The notes beneath the pieces were generated by a model. The model had not been told where the DNA came from and did no database searches. It saw nothing but the letters and a program-made list of their open reading frames with translations. Of a stretch of 64,000 nucleotides of DNA, positions 1 to 10,796 are shown in pieces. The stretch lies in the NCBI GenBank assembly GCA_038380435.1, contig JAWZYU010000018.1, positions 47,293,251 through 47,357,250 on the forward strand, given 5' to 3'. The position numbers and the translations under genes are program-made. This DNA comes from Ryuthela nishihirai (Eukaryota > Arthropoda > Arachnida > Araneae > Heptathelidae). Positions within the stretch are counted from its first letter, which is position 1; each line of letters begins with the position of its first letter.

Positions 1-715
1 AGTCAAGGCCATTCAGCTTGTTTTTTAATGTGCACATTAAAGATGAGTTCGGCTTGGGCTCAGAAACATTTAAATTTAAAATATTTCTTGCAATAATTGC
101 AAAAAAAAAAGAGGAAAAATATAAACTATCTGTATTATAATTTTAACCTTTTAATCAGTCTTTACTAATTCAAAGTAAGCACTATGAGGTTCTTGACTTT
201 TAATTTTTTACGCATTCTCTATCTTAGAGATCTATCTTTGAGTTTATAATAATGTCACCCACAAAGTTTCGGTTTCAGCTGGTATCCATAACATTTTTCT
301 TTCCAAATAGAATTAATATTTTAATTTCGTCATTGAATAATTATAATTAATAATATAAAAATAAAATAAACGATTAGCTATATGCATTTTTATTTATTTG
401 TCTTATGATGCGTCAGAAATATTTTCCTCATGTCGGGTTCGGGGACTCTGGCCTAACAATTGTCGAAATCATCCGGGCAAGGGGTAAACTCGGACGCAAT
501 GATTTCGGGCTCGAATAATTGAGCCCAAGCTCATCTCTCGTGCACACTGTATCACGACTTAATATCCTATCAGACATACGGATGCTTTCCAAGTGTCCTT
601 TTCTGCAGATGACAGAGAGGGGTTATCAAAGAAACTCTCAATGCAGGCACAGTGGGGACTTGAACCTTCTAATATAATTTGATGCTTTCCTCGTTACCTA
701 CTGAACCAACCTCTG
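1..715 (-). repeat. Old SINE-A copy, interrupted by a hAT-like MITE
   Basis: Bases 1-36 and 539-715 together read as a diverged minus-strand SINE-A body. The left part matches the stretch that reads 'ccatccagcgtgttctttaa' in young copies and ends at 'gtgcaca'. The right part resumes at 'gtgcaca' and continues through the recognisable 'catcagacatacgg' and 'ctcaatgcaggcacag' regions to the degraded tRNA-like head. The interruption at 37-538 is a separate element. Its age shows in the many substitutions compared with the copy at 22402. Confidence 0.65.
37..538. mobile_element. hAT-like non-autonomous element with 8-bp TSD
   Basis: The ends are inverted: the left end reads agatgag...cttgggctc (about 42-62), and the right end 'gagcccaagctcatct' (about 520-536) is its complement. 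The flanks are 'tgtgcaca' (29-36) and 'cgtgcaca' (539-546), an 8-bp duplication with one mismatch, as hAT transposases make. No transposase is encoded; the interior is AT-rich on the left and GC-rich on the right. A similar right end occurs at 42845-42965. Superfamily is inferred from TSD length and the AGAGATGAGC-type terminus. Confidence 0.6.
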
Positions 716-1051
716 GTGATATAATATCTGTTAGTTATGTTTTAATTAAGTTACGAGATAAATTCTTGCTGACAAAACTGGTATTAAACATTTCAGTTTC
801 CATAACTCTTTAAACAGTTAAAGGATGTTGTTGAAATCGAAAGTGTAGATACATTTGATGTGCTACTTCAATTTATTTTCGGGAAAATATTTGTTATAAA
901 CGGGAATTACAAGTTAATGTATTTAGAATTTTATTTTACACTATCATAGCTTCAAAAACGTCAACATTCTTCTTTCATCTACGCAGTATAAATACAGTAT
1001 AATATTTGAATATCTTATGAGATCATAGAGCTTGTGTTTCAAATGGTCCTT
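716..1051. other. AT-rich non-coding stretch, nothing recognised
   Basis: No ORF of note, no repeat family recognised and no RNA-like fold noticed. Confidence 0.5.
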
Positions 1052-1222
1052 AAAAATAAATAAATATCATCTCAAGCAGTTGTTTGCCACAAGAGATCTG
1101 ACAAGAATCAGTCAGTTTATACGCCGAGACTTCAGCAGAAAAAGACACGTGTACTCATGTCTTATCCGAGGCTCGAACCCAGGTCCTTTTGATCAGTAGC
1201 CAAGAGCGCTGACCACTCGGAA
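1052..1222 (-). repeat. SINE-B copy, degenerate
   Basis: This is a minus-strand copy of a second tRNA-derived family. It begins with an (A/T)AAATAAATA tail, then 'ctcaagcag', 'tttgccacaagag', a 'tcagtttata' body block, and the complement of a B box ('ggctcgaacccaggtcc'). It ends near the complement of the A box ('ctgaccactcgg'). Better preserved copies are at 5420 and 45251. Confidence 0.75.
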
Positions 1223-2486
1223 AAATCATATTTCATCATTTACGAAATTATTTCCTAAATTGCACAAGAAATATACTAAGAATATGATTTGAATAGGCAA
1301 AGAAGCATTTTTCAAATTTTAAGTTGATATATAATATAGTGGACTTTATAATTATCAAGCACGAAAAGGAAACAAATAGCCCAGACCTTACAAGAGTATA
1401 GACCAGCATGCCATTTAGCATCAGTCTCGAGATCTAGAGTACCGTGAAATTTTCACAAATTATTGATGATATTTAAAATTTAAGGCAAGAAAGCCTTTTA
1501 TTAAATAAAAGATATTTTTCCTAAGTAAGCAGTCTGTTACTTTTAATTGCGTATTGTACTCAATGCAATCATTTCCATTTTCATCCAGGTCCTGATCTAT
1601 GGCGTGGGAGTAAGATGGGAGCAAAATATTGTTAAACTTTGCATATTTCACACACTCTTCAAGAATTTTTAATGACATCTAAAACGAGTGAAAATGCTAT
1701 ACTTCAATGGAAATCCAGTCTCTGCCCCCCCCCCCCCAATACACACACACTTTTACTATTTTTTTCTCTATTAAGTCACTTGACCTCGGCTTCTCATTTT
1801 TTTCCCTAGATCTGGACTTGTTTTCATTATCAATGGAACTCGAAATTTTAAAATTCTCCGTTTCTATGTTGGCTCTAAAAATGCCTCACAAATAACTTGC
1901 ATTTATTTTAGAATCATACATTAAAATTGAAGCAATCTGATGCAAAAGTTAGGGTTTAATGGATATAGACTTAAGGGTGTCAGCATTAAGTTAAAAATAT
2001 ACCTAAGGAGATCTATCTGTCTTTTACTCGTTCGATTGCCTAGCCATTAAGGAACCAAAGAGTAACGATATAAAGTGACTTGAACTTATTGTTCCGAAAC
2101 GAAATCTCTCCTCTGACGCCCACTTTCCACGATAGTCTGACAGAATGCTATGAGTGTAAATCGCAATAGAGAAGATGTGCCAGGTAGACGGAATCTCGAC
2201 AAAACGAACGAAAGTATCCATGCCTTGTATGGTATTGGCAGAAATAATTTGGATGTAAACATTTTTATATTTCATAAATAAGTGTATAATACATACTACT
2301 CTAAAAGAGCATATAGCATGTACTATATTACTCAACTATATATTCCTTTTTATAAACTGGAAAAAAAAAACGCAATTATATATTTTCTCCTTATATCACA
2401 ATTTTTTGCGCAAAAACAGCAAAGTATATTTTAATCGTAAAGGTGTTTTCATAAAGATTTTTTATGTTTTCGTTTTAGCAACAAGT
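1223..2486. other. Non-coding stretch with a poly-C/CA tract
   Basis: No gene is recognised. A run of 14-15 C followed by (AC)n sits near 1723-1750, a common assembly weak point. A 103-codon minus-strand ORF at 2024-2335 has no familiar motif and I do not call it a gene. A CCCTAGATCTGGAC motif near 1806 resembles the ends of the hAT-like family seen at 32571. Confidence 0.5.
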
Positions 2487-2488
2487 TA

Positions 2489-2700
2489 CAGTCGCTCAAA
2501 AAATATTCAAACACTATGGTTGATTACAGAATTCAGAAAAAATATCTGGCAACGATTTTTTTAGAAATCAGTTATCTGGAAACCTTGGTGTACTGTACCA
2601 CGAAGGTTTTCAGATCACTGATTTCTAAAAAAATCGTTGCCAGATATTTTTTCTGAATTCTGTAATCAACCATATTGTTCGGATATTTTTTGAGCGACTG
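2489..2700. mobile_element. Tc1/mariner-like hairpin MITE
   Basis: A 212-bp near-palindrome. The left arm starts CAGTCGCTCAAAAAATATTC and the right arm ends with its complement (GATATTTTTTGAGCGACTG). The inner parts, containing 'ctggcaacgattttttta' and its complement, pair almost perfectly around a short centre near 2600. TA dinucleotides flank both ends (2487-2488, 2701-2702), the target duplication expected of Tc1/mariner. There is no coding capacity. It would form a long hairpin if transcribed. Confidence 0.85.
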
Positions 2701-2702
2701 TA

Positions 2703-3334
2703 CATTTTTTTCTCTCCTTTTTGGCCGATATGAGCTATTTTATGTTTTCGTCGATAACATTACGTTTTATAGTTAAAGCAGCCATACACTCTTTATAAAG
2801 AAGTGATGAATTTTCAAGACTCTTTTTCTGTTATGCGTATTTCCATATTATTATAAAGATAGTTAAACATTTTCGTCGTATCATTAATTTAGGCAGAAAA
2901 AAAAATCGGGTGTCTAATTTAAAATGCAATGAAAGTTATAGTAGGGGGAAGACAGGGATTATGTAACGACCAAGCTGATAAAAGCCTAAGTAAAAGATAA
3001 TAAAAACGCTTTTTTTATCTTCACTATTTATCAACCTTCTTTCTTTTACATTAAAATTTTGAAAATACCACTTTAAATGCAACAAAAATTAATGAAAGCT
3101 TTTTTCCCTCAGAACTAGACATTAATAGAAAACTTTGTTATTATAATATGGCTTTACAATAATTTATCTTGAGTTTTTAGATATAGTGATTTTAAAAACT
3201 CCTGCCTAATACTGGCTGCTTTAATATTTTTATAGTATATTGAATGCACATTAAGTGTGATTCAGTGTGAGTGTTATTCTATAAGTGAATTTATACACCG
3301 AAGAGCCAAAATTATTTATGCAAATCGAAGCAAA
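2703..3334. other. AT-rich non-coding stretch, nothing recognised
   Basis: Neither strand shows a credible gene, and no member of the repeat families found elsewhere in the window was recognised. Confidence 0.5.
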
Positions 3335-3850
3335 TGCAGGTAAACGACGACGCTCTGTTAATCAGTGTTATTCTTGTTATTCAGATGGGAAAGGCAGCGT
3401 ATTCTCCCGGTTTGAATTCAACGGATTTCTTCTTATATGGACACGTTAAGACTGATGTTTATGCTATTCCCGTTACTAATACATAAGCTCTCCGCGAATG
3501 GAACATGGGTGGTTGTCGAAGCATTCAGAACACTCTGGAGCTTTTTGAAAGTGTTCGACAGTCTACGAGAAGACTCTGTGAGGCGTTTATTGCTGCTGGG
3601 GGTCTTTTCGAACGCTTGCTCTCATGTAGACTTGCATAATTGTTCTCATCGATCACTTATATGTTGTAATAACTGGAATAAAAAGTAATTAACTTCATAG
3701 GCCACAGATTTTCTTTCTTGCACCCTCAAAATGTGCTATAACTCGGAAAGGAAGAGTTTCTGGTCCAGTGTTAATAAGAACTTTTTTCATCATTACACTT
3801 AATAGAACATGCTCCCAAAGTTTCACTAAACCTTTTGAAAACACCCTGTA
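3335..3850 (+). pseudogene. Mariner-type (IS630-Tc1 superfamily) transposase 3' remnant
   Basis: Across frames, the + strand near 3395-3445 encodes SPGLNSTDFFLYGHVKTDVY. This resembles the block around the last catalytic acidic residue of IS630/Tc1/mariner transposases (typically SPDLTPLDFFLWG.LK..VY). A further block resembles their C-terminal LR..I..AC..I...L..V..S...R...C...GG.FE.LL. In-frame stops interrupt it, so it is dead. The segment ends at 3850 with ACACCCTGTA just before TA, which looks like the complement of a TACAGGGTGT terminus. The 5' half is missing. Family placement rests on remembered motif patterns. Confidence 0.65.
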
Positions 3851-5419
3851 TATATTTCTGTGAAATTAAGTAAAACTATAGAAATATTCAATCTTTTACG
3901 AGATAACAAAACATATATTTTTACACTTCTTCAGGTTTGTATTATATATAGATTCTATTTTAATATAGATGATTCATATGCGTTTCTAATGGAAAACTAT
4001 TTTATATATACAATGAAATATATAGAGAAGAAATTCTTCAGTAGCCAAGACGAGGCTTTATGTTCTTTAGACACAATAAAAATCCGAACAAAAGCCAATG
4101 GCTTATCCTTAAAGGGAAAAATAATAGAGGTATATAAATCTGAGTAGACAGCGCGATTTGCAGCTAAATAAACCTATCGCGGAAGGCAAAAACACTTTTA
4201 GGGAAGGAAACTATCTTCTTAAATGTTTGCGGACACTTTGTTGACATTAATCTTCTCTAGTGACTTTGATGGCCCTTTACTTCAGGATTTGGCTTCAACA
4301 ACGATTGTTTTTATTTGAACACACAAACACCAGTAGTGATATCGTTCTGTTCGACCATTTCTTCAATAGACATAGGAAGTGACAGAAAGACATCACTCCA
4401 AATTTATTTTTTATCTAGTATTTCATACTCTTAAAAAAACTAGCAGCCATCCATATATCTTTTATTGCACAGTTTTTCAAATAATAATAGAAGATAGACT
4501 GATGTTAGTTTCGGAACATGTAATGTGTTGACATATACACTTACTGGGGAAAGAATATACTAGATTTTATCTGCCTAATATTCCTGGATAAGATTACTTT
4601 AAGCGTCTTGCTTAATTCATTTGTAAGTAGTGTACCGAAAAATAAAGTTCTTTGTTAATTTATTTAGAGGTAATGTACCGAAAAATAGGAAAAGAGTTGG
4701 TTTTCGGTTGATTACAGTTTTGAGATTAACTGTTTAAGTGGACTAAGAAATGACTGTTTAAAAATATACATTTTATTTTCTACATGTATTAAATGATGAG
4801 ATATTTATTCTATTATTTAAGTATATTAAATTATGAGATATTTATTTTAGCTACAATTCTTTTTGTTTCATACGTGAGTGAGTAATAGAATTGCTTGAAT
4901 GATCAGGGTATGTATAAAACGAGTAGCACGAGGGCGAGATAAATTATCATAATGAGCGACGCATTCGCCTGAAATGAGAGACGTTTTCGTCGCAATGAGC
5001 GACTCAATGGGCACGATGAACGACACAAATTGATGGAGAACCTACTTCGATAAACAACGTTTTTGCCTTTACTAGCGACTCATGGTTTGAAAATTCCTGT
5101 CTTAGGGTATATCAAGAATTATTTCTTGAAGTAAAGCTCAAGAAAAAAAATTTAATTTTCTTGAGAATTACTTTGACATAGTTAGATGCTAATAAAGTTA
5201 ATAAGTTAGTTTTATAACTCTAAAATGATTTGATAAACTCTTAGAAGGTTCTTGGATTGTGCAATATTAATTACAGTTTAATAATAATTATTTTTTTTCA
5301 TTATTTTAATTATGTGATTCCAATAAACGTTTCTCAGTCATGACCCAGACATCTCTTTTTCATTGAAATATATATGACGGAGAAGGGTCTTAAAACTACT
5401 TATCGTTTGTAAAAAAAAA
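3851..5419. other. Non-coding stretch with short local repeats
   Basis: No gene is recognised. Small imperfect direct repeats occur: GTACCGAAAAATA twice near 4633 and 4677, and 'atgagatatttatt' twice near 4795 and 4833. A run of AATGAGCGAC-like words lies at about 4950-5090. A 95-codon + ORF at 3860-4147 has no recognisable motif. Confidence 0.5.
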
Positions 5420-5627
5420 AATAAATAAATAAATACCCTCTCAAGCAGCTGCTTGCCACAGAGGTCTGACAGGAGCCTGTCAGTTTATATGCCACATTAG
5501 AAGATCTGAGAGGATGGCAGGACCTCTGAAGAAAAAACGACACATACATCCATGCCTTACCCTGGGTTCGAACCCAGGTCCCTTAGATCAGTAGCCAAGC
5601 ATGCTAACCACTCGGCCATGTAACGTA
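5420..5627 (-). repeat. SINE-B copy with (AAAT)n tail
   Basis: A well-preserved minus-strand SINE-B. The element's 3' tail is the poly-A/(AAAT)n at 5410-5435. The body has 'cagctgcttgccacagagg', 'tctgacaggagcctgtcag' and 'tttatatgcca'. The B-box complement is 'ggttcgaacccaggtcc' and the A-box complement is 'gctaaccactcggcc'. The tRNA-like head and simple-repeat tail identify a Pol III-derived SINE. Confidence 0.85.
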
Positions 5628-5800
5628 TCATTTAAAGACATGCTCTATTAAGACCGAAGTCACCGCTGACCATTACCTCAGTTAGAGATAACAGTACAGA
5701 AACAACATGCCAGCCAGAGACCTCGAACCCGGACACCGGTATTTGCAATCTCACTGCAAATCAAAGCTACACCATTACTCCACGAAGGCAATAATAATCT
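5628..5800 (-). repeat. SINE-C copy adjoining SINE-B
   Basis: This minus-strand segment is the reverse complement of the + copy at 47315-47480. It shares the block that reads 'actgaggcagtggtcagc' / 'gtgacttcggtcttat' in that copy. A tRNA-like B-box complement ('cctcgaacccggacaccgg') precedes an A-box-like end near 5780. It abuts the head of the SINE-B copy, so the two are in tandem. Confidence 0.65.
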
Positions 5801-6354
5801 GTCTCTGAAATTGTTCTGACCTCTCCCCAACTATCACCTTCAATTTAGAAAATTTTACCAATTTGTTTCGTGAATGTCTTCAGTTTATTGGTTTCCTTTG
5901 AATATTAACAGACTATTACTAACAAAATAATTTTCTCATCCAACATGAGCAATTATTAATCATCTTTAGTTTCAGACACAGCGTCATGACATCGACCTAA
6001 ATTACTTTCGGGCGTCTTGTTCACGCCAAATACTGGAAATTGTGCAACAATTATGTAACTAACGATACTTCCATAAAACTTAATCCACAGCCTTATAGTG
6101 TAGAATTCTGCTCAAATAGAAGTTACGCCAAACAGCTGAGCGTACTGTATTACCAAGTGCTGAATGCTCTTTCAAGCAATTCCATTGCAACCCAAGGTTA
6201 GAAACCACTGTTATAATGAAATGGACACAAGATGTGACGGAATGCGTAACAATTCTCGCAATGGGCGCAAGGAAACTAAGTCCCGGAGCAGTTGAGAGAG
6301 GAAATTCACTGCACTGCTCTTATGCGCTAATAGGATCTTCCCTTCAGCGTCACC
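5801..6354. other. Non-coding stretch, nothing firm
   Basis: No gene is recognised. A hAT-like right terminus (GGTTAGAAACCACTG, about 6196-6210) is present without a matching left end. Confidence 0.45.
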
Positions 6355-6605
6355 CAATGTCTATTCCTTAACGTGCACAAAGTATGTCACTCTTGCACAT
6401 GGGACCTGGCTTAATTAGCCGTACGATGGACTGGGATCTGCAGAAGGGATTCGACTTAACAAACCAACTAACGGGTGACAGTCTTTCTCTAACCATCCGT
6501 GATGCCTTACTCTCTGATGAATGGGTGAAAACAGGGAGACGAAATATCAACGCTGAAACGGTTGGAACTCGAATCAGGTTTGCAGTCTGCCCCGCTGAAT
6601 TACCA
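6355..6605 (-). repeat. Old SINE-A copy
   Basis: Diverged minus-strand SINE-A. Landmarks are 'attccttaacgtgcac', 'gtacgatggactgggatctg', 'atatcaacgctgaaac' and 'tggaactcgaatcaggttt', which correspond in order to blocks of the young copies. Long ORFs on both strands here (about 6368-6629) are by-products of the GC-rich SINE body. Confidence 0.65.
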
Positions 6606-7209
6606 GAGGACACAACTTTAGGTAGATAACAAAATTATTTAATAGATATTATCTTTTCAATTAAATATATATGTATATGTAGCATCTTTACGTATTTGAC
6701 CAGCAGGTCGAAGTTATTGAAAACTCCTCCTTGACGAAACATGTGTAAAAGTATGAAATAAAAAAGTGCTATAAGTTATTTTAATATAAGTGACAAATTT
6801 TACAGTTTCATCAGTTAATTAGAGATATACTTAAGGTATAGGAATATGGAGTAATATCTGTCAAAGTTTATTCTAGTTTCGCCAGTAATTTTAATGCAGA
6901 AAGAGTTTTTGTTCTTCTTTCTTTTTTTCTTTCTTTTGATCCCTTATATTTAACAACAGGATATAGACCCACTGTATTTATATTCACTACTTCGAAATAT
7001 TTTTGCTTAAATTCCTTGGCTTTTAAACAGATTTTTGGAGTTTATTCAGTATGAAACATGCTTTTTTTTCCACCTTTTGCGTCGAGTTTGTCGTTTCTAC
7101 CATTGGTCTGCGTGAATCTGCTAGCTTATTTCATTTAGTTATCATCGAGTTTAATATTAAATTCTGCTTGAGAGTCCTAGAAATATCCTAGAGCATAATT
7201 GTGTCTGTT
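6606..7209. other. AT-rich non-coding stretch, nothing recognised
   Basis: No credible coding region or repeat family was recognised. A pyrimidine tract (tcttctttctttttttcttt) lies near 6915. Confidence 0.5.
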
Positions 7210-7221
7210 TGTATAAAAATG

Positions 7222-7611
7222 GTGGGGGCGGGGGTGGCTCAGTCGGTAGCGCGCCAGGATCGTAATCTGTAGTTCCCAGGTTCGAGTCCCAGCTGGGTCA
7301 GCGTTGAGATTTATCTCCGCAAAATTCCCCGCCCTGCCCACGGTCAGTAGGGGACACCGATGGGCTTGGAAAGGCCGCCGTCCGTCGGATGGGACGTTAA
7401 GCCGTGGCCCCGTGTGCGGGAGAGCCATATTCTGTGCACGTTAAAGAACACGCTGGATGGCCTTGACGGGAGGCTACCATCTGTCTCCCAACAGCAGTTC
7501 CAGTGGGTTCCCTCCCCCAACCTTCTCTGAGCCTTCGGGGTCCATGTGACCTGGCCATTTAGCCCATGGTGTACAAAAAAGTCCCGCTCAGAGGTAAAAC
7601 AACCCAACAAC
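7222..7611 (+). repeat. SINE-A, full length, young, with 12-bp TSD
   Basis: A 390-bp tRNA-derived SINE. The head carries an A box (TGGCTCAGTCGG, about 7235) and a B box (GGTTCGAGTCC, about 7279). The body includes 'tcagtaggggacaccgatgg', 'catctgtctcccaacag' and 'ccatttagcccatgg', and the tail is GGTAAAACAACCCAACAAC. The duplication 'tgtataaaaatg' is present at 7210-7221 and 7612-7623 without mismatch. The anticodon-loop-like CGTAA would suggest a tRNA-Thr(CGT)-like ancestor, which is inference. It is non-coding; the ORFs across it are artefacts. Confidence 0.93.
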
Positions 7612-7653
7612 TGTATAAAAATGCGACTGATAATCTGAAATATGTTGTAAATA

Positions 7654-9024
7654 CACTGACGGAAATTGAAAAAAGAACACCCAGATGAAATTCCTTTAGG
7701 AACGTCATATTATAATAATATGTTAATAGTTAAGGGTAGCATAAACCGTGCTCCAAGATTGAAAGTCATTGGATGAAATAATGACGTCACTGAGGACGAC
7801 AACATGCAAATGTACGCAGCGTGTATTTAAGGACTATGGCGTGAAGGTAGAAGATATTCTTCTTGTGACGTGTATCTTTGAAAAAGCTACTATGCATGGA
7901 AGATGCAGGCGCCCAGCATTTGTTCAATTAGCAGAATTTGAGCGGGGTCTTATAGTGGGTCTCCGGGAAGCAGGTTGGTCTTTTAGTCAAATTGCATACC
8001 GCGTTGGACGAGTTATACGATGGTGGCGTCGATGGTCAGAAGAGCATTCACAGACTTGCAGACGTGGTTTCGGGCAACACAGAGTTACGGACGCACGAGA
8101 GGATCGACACGGAGAGCGGACAGCTATGGCGTCACAATTTCAATCCTCTGTGGTACCAAGGATGCCTACAAGAATGATACGCAATCGTCTTTTGGAAGCA
8201 GGACTATGGGCATACGTGCCACTGGCACGGTTACCACTGTTAACTCGTCACTGTCGAGCACGTTTGCAGTGGGGACAAGAACGAGTTCATTGGAGGGAAG
8301 AATCGCATTCTGTGGTCTTCAGTGATGAAACCCGATTCTGCTTAGGAGCGCCTATGGGTCGTTTACACGTCCGAAGGCGACAAGCTGAGCGGCTTCTTCC
8401 ATCGTGCATCCGCCAGCGACACATAGGGCCCACTCCGGGCATCATGGTGTGAGGACGTCTCGTACGTGTCTAGTGTTTTTACAGGGTACACTGAATAGCA
8501 ATACGTACATCAGCGATGTCATACAGCGGGTCGTCCTGTCATATTTGAGTGCAATCCCAGATGCGATATTATAGCAGAATAACGCCCTCCTACAATCTTC
8601 CGGGCAACTCAACATGCTCTTCAGGCAATGCACCAACTCCCTTGGCCAGCACGATCTCCGTACTTGTCTCCAACCAGGCATGTCTGGGACTGGATCGGAC
8701 AAAGACTCTTCCATTGACAGCGGCAGGAAAACCACCATCGTTGAATTACGCGTGCAAGTTGAAAGCGCATGGAATGGTCCAATCCAATATTTGTACGACA
8801 GATTGCATGCCAGATTGGAAGCTTGTATTGCTGTTCGAAGAGGTTCAACACCTGATTAAAATGTGCCTTCTGTAAAATGTAATATTCATTAAAATGTAAA
8901 ATAAACATTGAATCACTTCACAAGTGTGATCACTGTCCTTTCTCAACAAGTTGTTTCTACTAAATAAATCTCATAGATTACGCTTCAATTGTTAATCGTG
9001 ATCTTTTTCCAGTTTCCGCCAGTG
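7654..9024 (+). mobile_element. Tc1-like transposon, complete ends, broken gene
   Basis: The left terminus CACTGACGGAAATTGAAAAA and the right terminus (complement CACTGGCGGAAACTGGAAAA) form a TIR of about 27 bp. TA flanks both ends (7652-7653, 9025-9026). The interior encodes a decayed transposase on the + strand. Total length 1371 bp is somewhat short for this group (about 1.5-1.7 kb), consistent with internal deletions. Confidence 0.88.
7892..8860 (+). pseudogene. Tc1-like transposase pseudogene
   Basis: The likely original start is the ATG at 7892 (MHGRCRRPAFVQL), followed by the helix-turn-helix block FERGLIVGLREAGWSFSQIA. The catalytic-domain block HSVVFSDETRFCLG contains the second catalytic Asp, and GRLHVRRR follows. 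The frame then ends at TGA (8450-8452), where relatives have Trp in a GVMVWG motif. The C-terminus survives in another frame (8614-8859): AWNGPIQYLYDRLHARLEAC then RRGSTPD. Deletions have removed part of the region before the DDE core, and the segment between 8452 and 8614 shows no clear DDE match. The ORF could be read open further upstream to 7769, but that part lies in the 5' non-coding region by family comparison. Confidence 0.85.
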
Positions 9025-9026
9025 TA

Positions 9027-9360
9027 GAAACAGAACAGTAATAACTTCATTTATCGAATGGAGTATTAATTAAAATATGTGATCCTTAGGTGAAGAAAGA
9101 AATAAGTATAACTATAATTTGTGCTAGTGTAGATGAAGTTAGGGTTATATTTATTTTTGGCATAAGATAATTCAAAATTTTTACGACTTAAAAAGTTGTA
9201 TTCTCAATTACACTTTAGTCATCAGCCCTTTCTATGAAGTACTCATAGCTGAATCATGTCCCCATTTAGTCATTGCTAATAAAAGGAAAAAAACTCACGA
9301 AAGTAACCCGCTGGTATTATGGGATTTAAAATGCTCACATGTACACTAAAAACCCTAAAA
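9027..9360. other. AT-rich spacer between two Tc1 elements
   Basis: No gene or repeat was recognised. Confidence 0.5.
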
Positions 9361-9907
9361 TACACTGCTCGGCATAAAGAATGCACACCATGAAGGAATG
9401 CACGAAATGAGACGAAACATACCACACATGTAGACAAGCAGATGGGAAATGAGTGGTTTAATGTATGAGGGATTACATGAATGCGATGGGCGAGGAGAGA
9501 GTATAATGTGACCTGAGTCAGTAGGTCGTATGACCGCCATGCTGGGCTATACATTCGGCAACACGGCGTTGCATCGAGTGGAAAAGTTCCTGGATGGTGT
9601 GTTGAAACATCGCGGACCATGTGTCATTGACCTGTGTCCATAATTCATTGGCATTGCGAGGAGGTGGTGCAGAAGTGTGAAGTCATCTGCCGATGACATC
9701 CACACGTTGTCTATTGGGATCTTACCAGCGCGATCCTCAGACTCGAAGTCTGGGGATTGCTCTGGCCAAGGCAGGACCTAGACACCTTATAGGCATCTTT
9801 TGCTGATGTTGGCAGTGTGTGGGCAGGCGTTATCATGTTGAAACTCGGCATCAGGGCTACCACGGAGAAACGGCTACAAAACGGGCTGCAGCACATTGTC
9901 GTGCTGT

Positions 9908-9972
9908 CAACAGCGTTCACCGCTCATAAGCTTAGTGGGTAACACTAAGCTTATGAGCGGTGAACGCTGTTG
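9908..9972. repeat. Perfect 30-bp inverted repeat
   Basis: Arm 9908-9937 is the exact reverse complement of 9943-9972, with a 5-bp spacer (ggtaa). It lies inside the decayed Tc1 transposase, and one arm continues the coding remnant, so it is probably an inverted duplication made after insertion. Confidence 0.95.
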
Positions 9973-10248
9973 AAACTGATAGCTGCCAAAACCATGACAA
10001 CAGATTGAGTAGCTGTACGATGCTCACGGATTCAGCAAGATCAGCATGGTGACCATGTCGTCTCCTTACTCTCAATCTGCTATCGCCTCCACTGAGACAG
10101 AAGCAAGACTCGTCGCTAAATACGACATGGTTCCAATCGTCCCACCACACATGTCTAATACGGCACCACTGCAACCTTGCACGACGATGTACTTCAGTGA
10201 GTGACAGTCGTAACAGTGGCTAGGAGAGTACAAATCTGCCTCAGCCAA

Positions 10249-10305
10249 TCTGTGAATCACAGTCCGTGTCGACACAAATCTACGATTCACAGTCCGTGTC
10301 GACAC
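10249..10305. repeat. Short tandem duplication of about 30 bp
   Basis: The string 'gattcacagtccgtgtcgac' and a near-identical 'aatcacagtccgtgtcgaca' follow each other within the transposase remnant. Confidence 0.85.
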
Positions 10306-10796
10306 ATACACTGCATTGAATGTCCACTGTACATTGTGGGAGGCCAAATTCGTCCGACAGTTGTTGCATCCCGATGGGTTTCCATTGTGATGCGACGCAG
10401 AGAATTCTCGGTAAAAGTGTCCGTTTGATGGTAGGATTCCTGATGATGTTGCCCAGACATTCTCACTCCTTACACGTGCTTTCACAACCGAGATTACTCT
10501 GATGCAGTGGCCCACACGCCCAGGGAAGACAACAAACGTAGCTATTCCGAGCAGTTTTGCCCTGGATCTCCTTCACCTATCACGTGATTGGTTCGCAACT
10601 GCACTCATTTCCATAATCCCATTGTCTACACATACCCACCTCTTTGCATAGCTCTCCTTCAAATACTTCCTGATGAGGCATTTTCTATGTCAAGACGTGT
10701 ATATATTTTATTTCCTGTTAAAATCAAAGAACATCATTTTTCAAAAATCATTGCAAACTACTTTTAAAAAAATTGCTAGGATTGGGCTAGTATTTA

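Larger units (their letters stand above)
9700..10520 (-). pseudogene. Tc1-like transposase pseudogene, minus strand
   Basis: The minus strand encodes WNHVVFSDESCFCL, followed by DSRLRVRRRHG, near 10070-10140. This is the catalytic Asp block of Tc1 transposases and lies close to that of the element at 7892. Upstream on that strand (10072-10515) are traces of the N-terminal half: HRLAEADLYSPSHC resembles the R.RL...GL....P block. Frameshifts, a 30-bp inverted duplication at 9908-9972 and a tandem duplication near 10249-10305 disrupt it. No intact reading frame remains. Confidence 0.75.
9363..10699 (-). mobile_element. Second Tc1-like transposon, degenerate
   Basis: The left end CACTGCTCGGCATAAAGAAT and the complement of the right end (CACGTCTTGACATAGAAAAT) agree at most positions. 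TA flanks both (9361-9362, 10700-10701). The transposase remnant reads on the minus strand. The 1337-bp length fits a Tc1-like element with deletions. It is a different family from the neighbour at 7654 because the TIRs do not match. Confidence 0.75.

Noticed and set aside
1723..1740. Poly-C run as a regulatory or G-quadruplex element.
   Set aside because: A homopolymer with adjacent CA repeats is more simply a microsatellite and a sequencing weak point; no gene context supports a role.
6196..6210. A complete hAT element ending at this GGTTAGAAACCACTG terminus.
   Set aside because: No matching left terminus or octamer duplication was found within a plausible distance.
7222..7300. tRNA-Thr(CGT)-like gene.
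   Set aside because: The head has A and B boxes but poor stem pairing, is followed by a conserved SINE body, and is flanked by target duplications of the whole 390-bp unit.
7177..7610. Long minus-strand ORFs (and similar ones at 16555-16951, 20197-20553, 21181-21551, 24316-24579, 34234-34528) that look like related short proteins.
   Set aside because: They are translations of the GC-rich SINE-A body, recur with every SINE copy, and have no splice or start context.
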